Origin: Exiguobacterium sp. SL-9
Lineage (GTDB): Bacteria > Bacillota > Bacilli > Exiguobacteriales > Exiguobacteriaceae
Length of the DNA: 64,000 nt
Reading direction: 5' to 3'
Assembly: GCF_004336985.1 (NCBI RefSeq)
Contig: NZ_SJUO01000006.1
Location: 1-64,000 of the forward strand
Below, one piece after another: positions 43,028 to 51,698 of the stretch. How positions within the stretch are numbered: the first letter of the stretch is position 1; every line of letters starts with the position of its first letter. The notes under the pieces were generated by a model. The model saw only the letters and a list, made by a program, of their open reading frames with translations, was not told the origin of the DNA and did no database searches. Made by a program: the position numbers and the translations under genes.

Positions 43028-43456
43028 CTAATACCCCTCATCCTGATATGGGTTCGCATATAAATCGATGTCAAACTCGGCACGGATCCGATGGGCGAAT
43101 TGAATCGTCTCCAAATCAAACACAAGCGACGGTGTTTGACCGCCTTCCATTACGATTACGATGATGAATCGCGCTTTGATGTCGTCATACGCACTGTAAA
43201 TGTCATCTAAAATTGGTTCTTTTCCACGAAGTTGAGCAATGATATGTTGCAGCTGATCGTTCACATCAAATGAAGGCTGATAGCCCGTACCGAGTGACCA
43301 CGATGTATGTTCGCGAGGATGGGAAGAATAGCCTTTTTCACCTCGTTTGAAGGTTTCTGTAGGAATGATTCCTAGCCGACGCGTCACATCTTCGATTGAG
43401 AAATCATCGGCAAGCAGTTGGAAATAGACCAGGACTTCGGTTTGTGTAGGATTCAT
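43028..43456 (-). CDS. DUF4279-like protein
   Basis: The 142-residue soluble protein has EVLVYFQLLADDFSIEDVTRRLGI at its start and the TETFKRGEKG and HTSWSLGTGYQ motifs of the DUF4279 family, members of which occur as immunity proteins in polymorphic-toxin loci. ATG 43456 has AGAGGGTG upstream. It is divergent from the first four-helix family gene. Confidence 0.75.
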   Translation of the reverse strand: MNPTQTEVLVYFQLLADDFSIEDVTRRLGIIPTETFKRGEKGYSSHPREHTSWSLGTGYQPSFDVNDQLQHIIAQLRGKEPILDDIYSAYDDIKARFIIVIVMEGGQTPSLVFDLETIQFAHRIRAEFDIDLYANPYQDEGY

Positions 43457-43527
43457 GAACACCCTCTTTTCTTTGTATGACAGTCTACTTGAATATAAAC
43501 GATGCAATCGTAGAAAGGAATATGAAT

Positions 43528-43998
43528 ATGACCCAACGCGAACGGTTTGATCATTTATATGAGGCGGGGAAACGTTCCACCCGCCAAGCACTTCTTCTTG
43601 GAGTGTTCATCGTCTTACTTGGCGTCATCTTTTGGTTCACAGGCGAGCGTCGACTCGCTGAACTGGTAGGGTTCGTCTTGTTCATTCCGGTCATCTTGTT
43701 CGTCAAAGTGTGGGCACGGACGAAAACGCTGCTCACGTTCAACGAGGCTCCAGACTATCGGCGTCTCGTCTGGTATGAGTATTGGAGCGGGATGGCCGTG
43801 ATTGTAATCTTTTGTGTGTTGATTGTGACGTTGCTGTTACGTCCGGAACAAGAGAATATTTTGATTCTCGTTGTGGCGTTCAATCTATTTGCGTGGATTG
43901 CTTCTTCTAAGATTGATCAAAAGCTTGCTAACATCGACCCGGAACACGTGACGCATAAAGCCTATGAACGCGGTAAAGTCGGTTTCTTTTTAAAATAA
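43528..43998 (+). CDS. Four-helix membrane protein family, member 1 (subgroup A)
   Basis: This is the first of eleven paralogues in the window. It has 156 residues: charged N-terminal helix MTQRERFDHLYEAGKR; helices at about 20-38 and 44-61; the cytoplasmic motif TLLTFNEAPDYRRLVW; helices at 87-104 and 110-127; and the C-terminal NIDPEHVTHKAYERGK. AAAGGA lies 8 nt before ATG 43528; an ATG at 43522 is too close to it. No known family is recognised. It is separated from the other ten by about 5.7 kb. Confidence 0.75.
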   Translation: MTQRERFDHLYEAGKRSTRQALLLGVFIVLLGVIFWFTGERRLAELVGFVLFIPVILFVKVWARTKTLLTFNEAPDYRRLVWYEYWSGMAVIVIFCVLIVTLLLRPEQENILILVVAFNLFAWIASSKIDQKLANIDPEHVTHKAYERGKVGFFLK

Positions 43999-44006
43999 AG
44001 GCAGTC

Positions 44007-44036
44007 AAAAAGGAGTAGCACACGCTACTCCCTTTC
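44007..44036. terminator. Bidirectional terminator
   Basis: AAGGAGTAGC / GCTACTCCCTTT around ACAC between convergent genes; it overlaps the minus-strand stop codon. Confidence 0.8.
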
Positions 44037-44297
44037 GTTTACCCGATCGACCAATTGTTTCGCTTCAAGCAGCGACAGGTCATATGTCTCACGCAAGAAT
44101 TTAACGGTCGGAATCACGCCAATCGTATCGATTTTTTCCTTAATCGACGCATGAAACTCAGCATCTTGCACGATTGGTTCGGTATGAAGTTGTTTTCGTT
44201 TCAATGCACTCATGTCCTTTGCTTGTTGCGCAATGATATTGATCAAGAAGGCGTTCAAGATCAATGAGGCAGTCAACAGGATCGTGGTCCAATCCAT
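44025..44297 (-). CDS. Membrane-anchored protein with an L7/L12-C-terminal-like domain
   Basis: The 90-residue protein has one N-terminal hydrophobic helix (5-23) and a C-terminal KIDTIGVIPTVKFLRETYDLSL-like part (about 54-88; KFLRETYDLSLLEAKQLVD) resembling the ribosomal L7/L12 C-terminal domain. It ends a three-gene minus-strand operon of small membrane proteins. Role unknown; the domain is often used for protein binding. Confidence 0.65.
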   Translation of the reverse strand: MDWTTILLTASLILNAFLINIIAQQAKDMSALKRKQLHTEPIVQDAEFHASIKEKIDTIGVIPTVKFLRETYDLSLLEAKQLVDRVNERE

Positions 44298-44314
44298 TCA
44301 AACACTCCTTTCGC

Positions 44315-44530
44315 TTAATTATCGATGATATCGAAACTGTAAGCATTGGTGAGCGGATTATAAATAATCAATTCATAGCTTAGCTGTTGTTCGTCCGCTT
44401 TATCAATCAACAGATTGATTTCCGACATATTGAAGACACGTTGACAAGTAACAGTCGCAACGAGTAACAGACCACCGATGATGGCTGTGGTGACGAGACG
44501 TTTCGTCCATATCGTGAGTGATGTCGACAT
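44315..44530 (-). CDS. Small single-helix membrane protein
   Basis: The 71-residue protein has a basic start, one hydrophobic helix (about 12-28) and an extracytoplasmic or cytoplasmic tail LSYELIIYNPLTNAYSF. It overlaps the preceding gene by 1 nt. No family recognised. Confidence 0.55.
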   Translation of the reverse strand: MSTSLTIWTKRLVTTAIIGGLLLVATVTCQRVFNMSEINLLIDKADEQQLSYELIIYNPLTNAYSFDIIDN

Positions 44531-44757
44531 TAAGGGCGTGTCTCTATTTTTTCTTCGATTCGCTCGAGGCGCTCCACTAAGACGTCGAACTGTTGTTGCT
44601 GATGAGCCGCGGTTTGACGATCCAACTCGAGTCGCGCATCCGCCCGCTTCTCGTAGCGATCGATAAATCGAACAATCATCACGATGACCGCGATGAGTAA
44701 CGCGAGTGGGACAAGTATTGCCAATAAACTAAATAGTAACGTCATTAAAACATTCAT
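44530..44757 (-). CDS. Small membrane protein with coiled-coil tail
   Basis: The 75-residue protein has a long hydrophobic helix (about 4-30), then a charged heptad-like tail RLELDRQTAAHQQQQFDVLVE to the end. GAGGAAAAAG lies before the ATG. First gene of the three-gene minus-strand operon. Confidence 0.6.
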   Translation of the reverse strand: MNVLMTLLFSLLAILVPLALLIAVIVMIVRFIDRYEKRADARLELDRQTAAHQQQQFDVLVERLERIEEKIETRP

Positions 44758-44891
44758 GCTTTTTCCTCCTTTATGTAATCCATACGGCTAGTATACTTCC
44801 AAATTCAGACAAACCCAAACGATTCCCGTGATGGATGCAAAGTGGGAAGGTCAGTTATGCTAACAGTATCTTCAAAAAAAGAGGTGAACCT

Positions 44892-45425
44892 ATGGCAATT
44901 TACTATACATATCAACATGCGGGCGCCTGGGAAGCTGCCAATGCGTGTGGCTACTTGTTTGGGAATCCGGCGTACGGCATTTTTCAAGACGAGGACTACG
45001 CGTATCATCGCCCTGCCTACAATTGGCTCGCGGGGCAATATGAGCAACGGACGAAAATCTCGCTTCGTGGAAACTATCCGGTTTGGTTGAGCAAAACAAG
45101 GCCAGACGTCGCACGGGGTGGCTACTTGGAATCTGGAGAACCGGGCGTCGTGCTGACGGTTGAGCTGCCGGACGCACATGTGCTCGCAGTCGAGGCCGGT
45201 TATTGGACGTTCGCGTTGAATCGGTGTTTTCTCTCGTTTGAAGACCGGGAAGCTAGGAATGAGGAAGAGTTGAAAAAATCGTGGGAGAAGATGTTCGACA
45301 TTGACTGGTGCGAATCAATTGTCGAGGAGTATCCGGAGACGAACACGAAGTATCACTATCTCGTCGCTCGGGTTGATCTCGGACAAGTGCTCGACGTGAC
45401 GACGTTTATTGAGGAGGGTGTGTGA
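44892..45425 (+). CDS. DUF3841-like protein
   Basis: The 177-residue soluble protein has TYQHAGAWEAANACGYL at its start, PAYNWLAGQYEQR and GNYPVWLS motifs and an acidic end, matching what I recall of DUF3841. No catalytic site is clear. ATG 44892 has AGAGGTGA upstream. The stop shares one base with the next ATG, so it is coupled to a nucleotidyltransferase gene. Confidence 0.65.
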   Translation: MAIYYTYQHAGAWEAANACGYLFGNPAYGIFQDEDYAYHRPAYNWLAGQYEQRTKISLRGNYPVWLSKTRPDVARGGYLESGEPGVVLTVELPDAHVLAVEAGYWTFALNRCFLSFEDREARNEEELKKSWEKMFDIDWCESIVEEYPETNTKYHYLVARVDLGQVLDVTTFIEEGV

Positions 45426-46180
45426 TGGAGCTACCGACACGACTAGGTACAGACGAGGCGGGTTACGTCATCAATCAAACAGACGTGATACGGATTCAAC
45501 CGATGTTTCGGCCAGTGCTTGATCAAGTGATTCAATTGTTGCGAGAAGAATTCGCTGAAGCGCTGCATAGCGTATATGTATATGGAAGCGTCGGTCGCGG
45601 GACGGCTGTAGCCGGACGGTCGGATTTAGACGTGACGGTCATCGTCAAACGGGAAATGGATGATAATGTATTGAAGCGACGTACCGTGCTCCTGTTGCGG
45701 GAACATCCGGAAGTAATCAAAATTGATTATGACATTGGTCTGTTGGATACAGTGCTTGAGCCCACTAATCATGTTGAATGGGGATTTTGGTTACGTCACA
45801 TGTGTGCATGTGTTGACGGGACTGACTTGTCTCATCGTTTTCCGTATATGAAACCGGACGAGCGGACTAGCCGAGCGTTGAATCGAGATTTGTTCGATCA
45901 GTTACGAGAAGCGAAAGTGCAATTGAAGACAAGACGTATGACGGGAAACGAAAAACGGTCACTCGTCAAACGGATGATTCGAGGTGCGTATTTGACAATC
46001 AACGTCGAAGATCAAAGTTTTGTATCGACGATTACAGACAGTCTGTTTGTATTGCGCCTCTATTTTCCAAACAGTGAAATCATAGATGACTTAGAGCGAG
46101 GCATGGAGTCAGAAGAAGTTCAAGATGACTGGTTGGGTAAGTTGATTGATCAGTATGAATCATTGTTTCTTCCACGATGA
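45425..46180 (+). CDS. Nucleotidyltransferase-domain protein
   Basis: The 251-residue protein has the polymerase-beta-type nucleotidyltransferase signature YVYGSVGRGTAVAGRSDLDV (about 40-59, Gly-Ser then Asp-x-Asp). The C-terminal half is helical. Related proteins include antibiotic adenylyltransferases and MNT-type antitoxins. ATG 45425 is preferred over the overlapping GTG because GAGGAGG is 6 nt away. Confidence 0.78.
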   Translation: MELPTRLGTDEAGYVINQTDVIRIQPMFRPVLDQVIQLLREEFAEALHSVYVYGSVGRGTAVAGRSDLDVTVIVKREMDDNVLKRRTVLLLREHPEVIKIDYDIGLLDTVLEPTNHVEWGFWLRHMCACVDGTDLSHRFPYMKPDERTSRALNRDLFDQLREAKVQLKTRRMTGNEKRSLVKRMIRGAYLTINVEDQSFVSTITDSLFVLRLYFPNSEIIDDLERGMESEEVQDDWLGKLIDQYESLFLPR

Positions 46181-46190
46181 CAGTCATTTA

Positions 46191-46442
46191 TTAAAGCGAC
46201 TTCTGTTGGTCTAAATCATCAAAATGAAATTCGACGTAAATCATCCCGAGGATGAGATACATGATTACGAACGTCCGAACTAAATTGGGTACGTAGAGGA
46301 TTTGGAAAAACAGCAATCCTTCAAACGAGAACACGAATAGATAGGCAAGGAGATACATCAAGATCTTGCCTCTTCGAAATCGAGAGAACAGACGAATGCC
46401 TACGAGGAACGGATAAAGTAGCGTCTTGACGGTATTGGACAT
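46191..46442 (-). CDS. Small membrane protein, paralogue of the next gene
   Basis: The 83-residue protein has two to three hydrophobic helices. Its layout (TVKTLLYPFLVGIRLFSRFRRGK then a hydrophobic core and an acidic end) parallels the 46466-46747 product, suggesting tandem duplication. Function unknown. Confidence 0.6.
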   Translation of the reverse strand: MSNTVKTLLYPFLVGIRLFSRFRRGKILMYLLAYLFVFSFEGLLFFQILYVPNLVRTFVIMYLILGMIYVEFHFDDLDQQKSL

Positions 46443-46465
46443 GTTGGTAAATCCTTTCTTAGACG

Positions 46466-46747
46466 TTACCGTTCATTAAGTGGAACGTATCCTGATTTTG
46501 CGCGTCTGCGCCTGACATCCGATTCGAAGTAATACATTGGGGTGAACAATCCTGCCAAAAGATAAATTCTAAAAACGGTTTCTAGTAAAAGCGACACTTG
46601 GAGGCCATATCCGATGATGAGGACATGGGCAGGAACAAAGAACAGCATGAATGCATAAGACATTGTACTTTCTGTTTTGATAAATCGATATAATCCTCGC
46701 ATCAACAAGATGTAAGGAAATAAGATGTAATAGAAGAAACGCTTCAC
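46466..46747 (-). CDS. Small membrane protein, paralogue of the previous gene
   Basis: The 93-residue protein is started at GTG 46747, which has AGGAAAGGG at 7 nt; a longer frame to 46855 has no site and would overlap the divergent gene. VKRFFYYILFPYILLMRGLYR aligns with the start of the 46191 product. About three helices. Confidence 0.55.
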   Translation of the reverse strand: MKRFFYYILFPYILLMRGLYRFIKTESTMSYAFMLFFVPAHVLIIGYGLQVSLLLETVFRIYLLAGLFTPMYYFESDVRRRRAKSGYVPLNER

Positions 46748-46842
46748 GTCGTAACGCCCTTTCCTGAGCGGTGCGCCCAAATTATGTACATTCGTCTTTT
46801 TCAGTATAATGGGAGCACCACGTATAGAGAAGGAGTATTTAT

Positions 46843-47883
46843 ATGACCAAATCAATCGCCATCATCGGGGCGGGCGTGAGCGGCTTATATGCCGCGTCGC
46901 TCCTCACTGAGAAAGGCTATGACGTCACCGTGTTCGAGGCGCGCAGTCGCATCGGGGGACGGGTGTTGAGCCAAGACGGGTTCGACCTCGGCCCGACCTG
47001 GTATTGGCCAGAGACGGAGACGACAATCACGCAACTGATCGAACGACTCGGTCTCCCGACGTTCTCTCAACACACGAGCGGGGACTTGGTGCTCGAGCGG
47101 CAGTTCGGTGTCATCGAGCGTCATACGCTCCCGCCAGGTCACACTGTTCCATCGATGCGACTCGTCGGTGGCATGGCCAGTTTGACGACGTCGCTCGCTT
47201 CGACACTACCGGCAGGGACAATTCAACTCGAGTCGACCGTCACCTCAATTCAACAGGCGGAAGACGAGATATTGGTCGAGCTCGAAGGCGGACGGACAAC
47301 AGCGTTCGAACATGTCATCTTAGCCATCCCGCCACGACTCGTCTCACGCATCTCGTTTCACCCTGAACTGTCTGAAACGACGAAGTCGAAGCTGGCAAAC
47401 ACGCCGACCTGGATGGCTGGACAGGCGAAAGTACTCGCCGTCTACGACCGCCCGTTTTGGCGAGACAGTGGTCAATCTGGTCAAGGCATGAGCTGGGCCG
47501 GGGTGTTGCAGGAGATTCATGACGCCTCGCAGCCGGGCGGATTGGCCGCGTTATTCGGCTTCTTCCGGTTGTCTGCTACCGAACGCTCGGTACTCGACCG
47601 GGACGAGCTGAATCGTCGCGTCATCGATCAATTCGTGCGTCTGTTCGGGGAAGAAGCGCGCCATCCGCGTGACGTGTTATACGTCGATTGGTCGAGTGAT
47701 CGTGACACGTCAAGCCCACGAGATGCCCAGCCGTTGACCGACTTCCCGGTCTATCAACCGATCGCGCTCGATTCAGCATGGGAAGGACGACTCTCACTCG
47801 CTGGGACGGAGACGGACTCCTTGTTCGGCGGCCATATCGAAGGCGCGCTCCGGGCAGCGGAACGTGTCGTCAATCAACTCTAA
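46843..47883 (+). CDS. FAD-dependent amine oxidase-like protein
   Basis: The 346-residue flavoprotein has the dinucleotide motif IAIIGAGVSGLYAASLL, the GG doublet FEARSRIGGRVLS near 35-47 and a C-terminal LAGTETDSLFGGHIEGALRA FAD contact, as in monoamine-oxidase-type enzymes. The substrate (amine or other) is unknown. GAGAAGGAG precedes the ATG. It is a single gene followed by a bidirectional terminator. Confidence 0.85.
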   Translation: MTKSIAIIGAGVSGLYAASLLTEKGYDVTVFEARSRIGGRVLSQDGFDLGPTWYWPETETTITQLIERLGLPTFSQHTSGDLVLERQFGVIERHTLPPGHTVPSMRLVGGMASLTTSLASTLPAGTIQLESTVTSIQQAEDEILVELEGGRTTAFEHVILAIPPRLVSRISFHPELSETTKSKLANTPTWMAGQAKVLAVYDRPFWRDSGQSGQGMSWAGVLQEIHDASQPGGLAALFGFFRLSATERSVLDRDELNRRVIDQFVRLFGEEARHPRDVLYVDWSSDRDTSSPRDAQPLTDFPVYQPIALDSAWEGRLSLAGTETDSLFGGHIEGALRAAERVVNQL

Positions 47884-47885
47884 CC

Positions 47886-47927
47886 AAAAATGCGTATCCT
47901 CCCGAGTCAGGGACGATACGCATTTTT
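47886..47927. terminator. Bidirectional terminator
   Basis: AAAAATGCGTATC / GATACGCATTTTT with a 16-nt loop between convergent genes. Confidence 0.88.
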
Positions 47928-48358
47928 CATTTGAACTTTTTAATCATCAGCGCGAGTGAGCGATTGATCATCGTCATCTCGTCATCTTCGAGTACGGAGA
48001 ACATCTCTTCAGCGAGCCGTTCTTCAATCGCATCGATTTGTTTCGAATACTCTAAACCGATCGGTCCGAGTCGGATGAAACTCTCGCGCAAGTTGTCCGG
48101 GTTCTTCTCTTTTTTAACAAACTGACGCTGTTCGAGTACTTTGAGCACTTGGCTGACCGCACTTTTCGAGATATTCATCTTCGTCGCAATCTCGGTCGTC
48201 GTCCATGTGTCTTGTCGTTTGAACAGGAGTAGCATCTGTTCTTGCTGGTAACTGAGTTCGAATTCGTTCAACTCGGTAAAGTATTTGGTGAACAACAAGT
48301 CGAGCTCGTCGATTTGACGGTACATCTCGATGACTTGCTGTTTGCGTGTGTCGTTCAA
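47927..48358 (-). CDS. MarR-family transcriptional regulator
   Basis: This is a winged-helix MarR protein (HTH: TTTEIATKMNISKSAVSQVLKVLEQ, wing EKNPDNLRESF). I prefer TTG 48358 (MNDTRKQQVIEMYRQ, 143 residues) because AAAGGAGA lies 8 nt upstream; an in-frame ATG at 48376 overlaps the transporter stop but has no site. It is co-transcribed with the MFS transporter upstream and probably represses both via the palindrome at 49611. Confidence 0.88.
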   Translation of the reverse strand: MNDTRKQQVIEMYRQIDELDLLFTKYFTELNEFELSYQQEQMLLLFKRQDTWTTTEIATKMNISKSAVSQVLKVLEQRQFVKKEKNPDNLRESFIRLGPIGLEYSKQIDAIEERLAEEMFSVLEDDEMTMINRSLALMIKKFK

Positions 48359-48372
48359 TCGTCGTTCTCCTT

Positions 48373-49578
48373 TCATCGCGTGTCACGGAACGTCTGGCTC
48401 CGCACGTATAACACGATACTCAATACTAATCCGATTATACCAAACGAGATGAGGAGCGTTTGAATCGGTACAGCCAAGGCGACCAAAATCGATAGGACAG
48501 CGAACGCGATCGGCTCGAGGCCAGATGCGGCGAGCGCCATGATGCTCATGACCCGTCCGATCTTGTCATGGTCGCTATGTTCTTGCATGAGTGTGACCGT
48601 TGGCAAGTAGACGAGCATCAACATGAATCCGCTCGCGGCCGCAGCCAAGGCAAGGAGTGTGATGGACTGCGCCTGCGTATAGAGGAAGAAGGCGCCAATC
48701 GTCAAAAACAGGACGCGGAAGACGAAGCGACCACGATGGACCGAGCGGAACAACAGGACGAGAAAACTCGCGACGAACGTCCCGACAGCAAGTCCACCTT
48801 CAATCAAACTCAAATCAAACGCGTTGCCGCCCCGTTCACCGACGAGAATCGGGATGCTCATGATGAGCGGACCCATGACGAACAGGTTGACGATGGCGAT
48901 GGACAACGTCCCGCTCCGTAAAATCGGTGTGCTCGAGACGTAACGGATGCCTTCTTTCAAGTCAACGATGACATGACCGAGCGACATGGCACGGGCTAGG
49001 GGAATCGAATCACGAATCAAGCGCGGCATAATCAAGATGGCGGCGATGAAAATCAGGACGGCCGCCGTCCCGAAGCTGAGCCCGAAGCCACCCCATGTCA
49101 GTAAGGCCCCGGCGAGAAACGGTCCAAACACGAACATGAGCTCGAGCGTTCCTTGGAAGAGCGAATTGGCACGTTGTAGCTCTTCTTGTTTGACGAGCGA
49201 CGGAATCAAAGATGACAACGCTGGATAAGACATGCCGTCGAGTAGACCGAACACGATGGAAATCATAATCAAGGCGAACACTGAATACGCGTCCGCGAGA
49301 TGGAGCGCTACGACCGCGACCATAAGAAGACCTTGCCCGAGGTTCGTCAAAAACAAGAGCCGACTCTTTTGGAATCGGTCGGCGAACACACCGCCGAACA
49401 CCATCATTACGACACGCGGTAACGAGACGGCGGTCATGATAATCCCGAGAAGGGCCGGTTGCTTCAGCACATCGATTGTGAGCCAGGATACACTCAAGAA
49501 GAAAATCGAGAACCCGAGTGTGAGCGTCATGCCGGATAACCACGTGAACACGAAGCGTGTATTTTGTAGGAAATTCAT
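48373..49578 (-). CDS. MFS efflux transporter
   Basis: The 401-residue, twelve-helix transporter has the motif FGGVFADRFQKSRLL (loop 2-3), SYPALSSLIPSLVKQEELQRANS and GRVMS in loop 8-9; typical of drug-efflux-type MFS. ATG 49578 has GAGG 8 nt upstream. The MarR gene follows in the same operon, so its substrate is perhaps the MarR ligand. Confidence 0.88.
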   Translation of the reverse strand: MNFLQNTRFVFTWLSGMTLTLGFSIFFLSVSWLTIDVLKQPALLGIIMTAVSLPRVVMMVFGGVFADRFQKSRLLFLTNLGQGLLMVAVVALHLADAYSVFALIMISIVFGLLDGMSYPALSSLIPSLVKQEELQRANSLFQGTLELMFVFGPFLAGALLTWGGFGLSFGTAAVLIFIAAILIMPRLIRDSIPLARAMSLGHVIVDLKEGIRYVSSTPILRSGTLSIAIVNLFVMGPLIMSIPILVGERGGNAFDLSLIEGGLAVGTFVASFLVLLFRSVHRGRFVFRVLFLTIGAFFLYTQAQSITLLALAAAASGFMLMLVYLPTVTLMQEHSDHDKIGRVMSIMALAASGLEPIAFAVLSILVALAVPIQTLLISFGIIGLVLSIVLYVRSQTFRDTR

Positions 49579-49606
49579 AAAGAAAACCTCAGTCTTTCTA
49601 CCTTTT

Positions 49607-49634
49607 AATATAGTTAAGTTAACTAAACTGTAAA
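49607..49634 (-). promoter_or_regulatory. MFS-marR promoter with operator palindrome
   Basis: On the minus strand TTTACA (49634-49629), a 16-nt spacer and TATATT (49612-49607). The perfect palindrome TAGTTAA-G-TTAACTA (49611-49625) fills the spacer and touches the -10, the classic place for a MarR repressor. Confidence 0.65.
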
Positions 49635-49739
49635 GCGAAGTCACAGGTTCGTCAAGCGAGTAGGTGGCTGTGAAGTTAATTGTAAAAAAACGGAACTTTT
49701 TTCACTGACAACCGTATAGTTAGTTAAGAGGTGAATGCG

Positions 49740-50204
49740 ATGAGTAAACAAGAACGATTACATAGCGTGAAACAAATGAATGTACAGTGGATGTTGTTAC
49801 GTTTGATGTTTGCTTTGCCGACTGGGGTTTTGATCTATTACTTCTTACAGTCGCAAGGCTCCCCGATGATTATGGCAGCGTTCCTTCTATCGTTGACCAG
49901 TGCAGCAAGTATTTTGTTTATGAGGGAAGCGCGCTTCGTCAAAGCATTAACGACGCATGATCAAGCGAAAAAGGTGATCGGTATCCAATATCAACTCGAC
50001 TACTTATTCGTCATCATGATGGCCGTGATTTTTCCGATGATGATGCGACTGAATATCCTGACCAGCTTGATTCCCTTTGTTCTGTTCGTCAGTGGTAGCG
50101 CGTTCATCTTGTTTACGCAACATAAACTTGATCAACAGTTGAGCTGGATGGATATAGAACAACCGACTCGTCGCGAGATTCAACGCACGAGATTCACGTG
50201 GTGA
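49740..50204 (+). CDS. Four-helix membrane protein family, member 2 (subgroup B)
   Basis: The 154-residue protein has MSKQERLHSVKQM at the N-terminus, four helices, and REARFVKALTTHDQAKKVIGIQ where subgroup A has LLTFN...YRR. The end WMDIEQPTRREIQR corresponds to IDPEHVT of subgroup A. AGAGGTG lies 6 nt before ATG 49740. It starts a six-gene same-strand run of the family. Confidence 0.72.
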   Translation: MSKQERLHSVKQMNVQWMLLRLMFALPTGVLIYYFLQSQGSPMIMAAFLLSLTSAASILFMREARFVKALTTHDQAKKVIGIQYQLDYLFVIMMAVIFPMMMRLNILTSLIPFVLFVSGSAFILFTQHKLDQQLSWMDIEQPTRREIQRTRFTW

Positions 50205-50258
50205 GGTTGAAACAGACATGAGGTTAGCTTGGATCCATCACAATTAAAGGAGTAGCTT

Positions 50259-50714
50259 ATGAATAAACATCACCGTTTGAAGCAAATGGTTACCGCAAAC
50301 CGGAAATGGCTTCTCGTACGACTCGGTTTTGCGATTCCGATTGGGGTATTGCTCTTCTTCTTTCTACAAACCGAGACACGATCGCTCGTATACGGAAGTT
50401 TGATGGTCGTGTCGCTGTTAGCATACGGCGTGATGATCATGCGGGAAAGTCGATTCATGAGCAGTTTCACAGACCACATTCGAGCGAAGCGGGTCATCCA
50501 CATTCAATATGTGTTCGACTATATGATGGTTGTCTTTAGCTGTTTGTTTTTCCCGTTGCTTTTGAAGCTCGAAACAATCAGTTGGGTCCCCTTTTTCATC
50601 TTCTCCCTTGCGGCGTTAGCGCTGGTAATTGTCGAACGCCTGCTTGATGAGAAAGTAAAACGGATTGATCCTGAGCAACCGAGGCGTCGCGACGTCAAAC
50701 GAGAAAGCTTTTAA
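50259..50714 (+). CDS. Four-helix membrane protein family, member 3 (subgroup B)
   Basis: The 151-residue protein is the closest relative of the preceding one: HHRLKQMVTANRKW start, RESRFMSSFTDHIRAKRVIHIQ middle, RIDPEQPRRRDVKR end. Four helices. AAAGGAG site. Likely the product of a local tandem duplication followed by divergence. Confidence 0.72.
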   Translation: MNKHHRLKQMVTANRKWLLVRLGFAIPIGVLLFFFLQTETRSLVYGSLMVVSLLAYGVMIMRESRFMSSFTDHIRAKRVIHIQYVFDYMMVVFSCLFFPLLLKLETISWVPFFIFSLAALALVIVERLLDEKVKRIDPEQPRRRDVKRESF

Positions 50715-50725
50715 GGGGGGATTCG

Positions 50726-51187
50726 ATGACCAAACAAGAACGTATCAATCTGATTTATAAAACCAATATAAAGACGGCCGTTCTTCAAAGTCTGCTCACG
50801 TTTCCGATGGTGTTTTGTCTCGTCGGATTGATTCAATCGGATTCATGGAACGGGTGGTATGTGGCCGGCGTACTCGTCTGTCTGTTGCTGCTGGGAGGAA
50901 TCTTCTTCAAGGCGAACCGAGTCGAGACCGAGTTGACCGAGCGAGAGGATGCCAAAATCATCATCGCCCGTCGGAACGGATTTGTCTTTGCGCTGTTCGT
51001 CGTATTCATTTTATCGTTTGCGCTGACGCTTAACCTTGGTTGGATGTACGCCTGGATATTAGCTGTGGCAGTTGGTGTACTATACGGTGGCTACCGCTTA
51101 ATTCGAAAACAAGACGAGCGATTGACGGATATCGATCCAGATCATCCGATGTTGCGTGAGATTCGACTCGACAACGTCAGAGACTGA
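50726..51187 (+). CDS. Four-helix membrane protein family, member 4 (subgroup B)
   Basis: The 153-residue protein has MTKQERINLIYKTNIK, KANRVETELTEREDAKIIIARR in the middle and DIDPDHPMLREIRL at the end. Four helices. AAGGGGGG site 12 nt after the previous stop. Confidence 0.72.
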   Translation: MTKQERINLIYKTNIKTAVLQSLLTFPMVFCLVGLIQSDSWNGWYVAGVLVCLLLLGGIFFKANRVETELTEREDAKIIIARRNGFVFALFVVFILSFALTLNLGWMYAWILAVAVGVLYGGYRLIRKQDERLTDIDPDHPMLREIRLDNVRD

Positions 51188-51198
51188 GGAGGTACGAG

Positions 51199-51681
51199 AT
51201 GAACAGGGAAGCCCGGACTGAAGCGTTGTTACAAATCAACACGACGTATCGTCGTTTTATGATTGGGAGCAGTGTCGTCATCTTTGTGAGTGCACTCTAT
51301 TTCATGATGCAGACGACTTACTCTGGCGTGATTGCGGTGGTCAGTCTCATCCCGACGTTGTTTTTCGAATGGAAACAGACGACGCTCTATCTGCAGTTCA
51401 ATGACGACTGGACGTATCGACGTCTCATTAAACTACAGTTTTCCTCACTCGTTTTCACGTTCATCTTATTGTTCAGTCTGATCGCCCTGTTTTTAACGGG
51501 GCAAGTCCATAAGGACGTATTGATGTGGGTGATTGTCATCGGGGCACCACCTTCTGTCTTGTTACCGCTGTGGATTGATCGAAAACTGCTCAAACTCGAC
51601 CCGGAACACGTCACGTCGAACATGCTGGCTAAAGCCAATCGCGAGAAGTTAAAACGTCGTCTTGACGGAATCAATGATTAG
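51199..51681 (+). CDS. Four-helix membrane protein family, member 5 (subgroup A)
   Basis: The 160-residue protein has MNREARTEALLQINT, the middle LYLQFNDDWTYRRLIKLQ and the end KLDPEHVTSNMLAKANREK. Four helices. It shows the A-type motifs although it lies among B-type members. GAGGAGG site. Confidence 0.72.
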   Translation: MNREARTEALLQINTTYRRFMIGSSVVIFVSALYFMMQTTYSGVIAVVSLIPTLFFEWKQTTLYLQFNDDWTYRRLIKLQFSSLVFTFILLFSLIALFLTGQVHKDVLMWVIVIGAPPSVLLPLWIDRKLLKLDPEHVTSNMLAKANREKLKRRLDGIND

Positions 51682-51698
51682 AAAAGGAATGGAATCGT

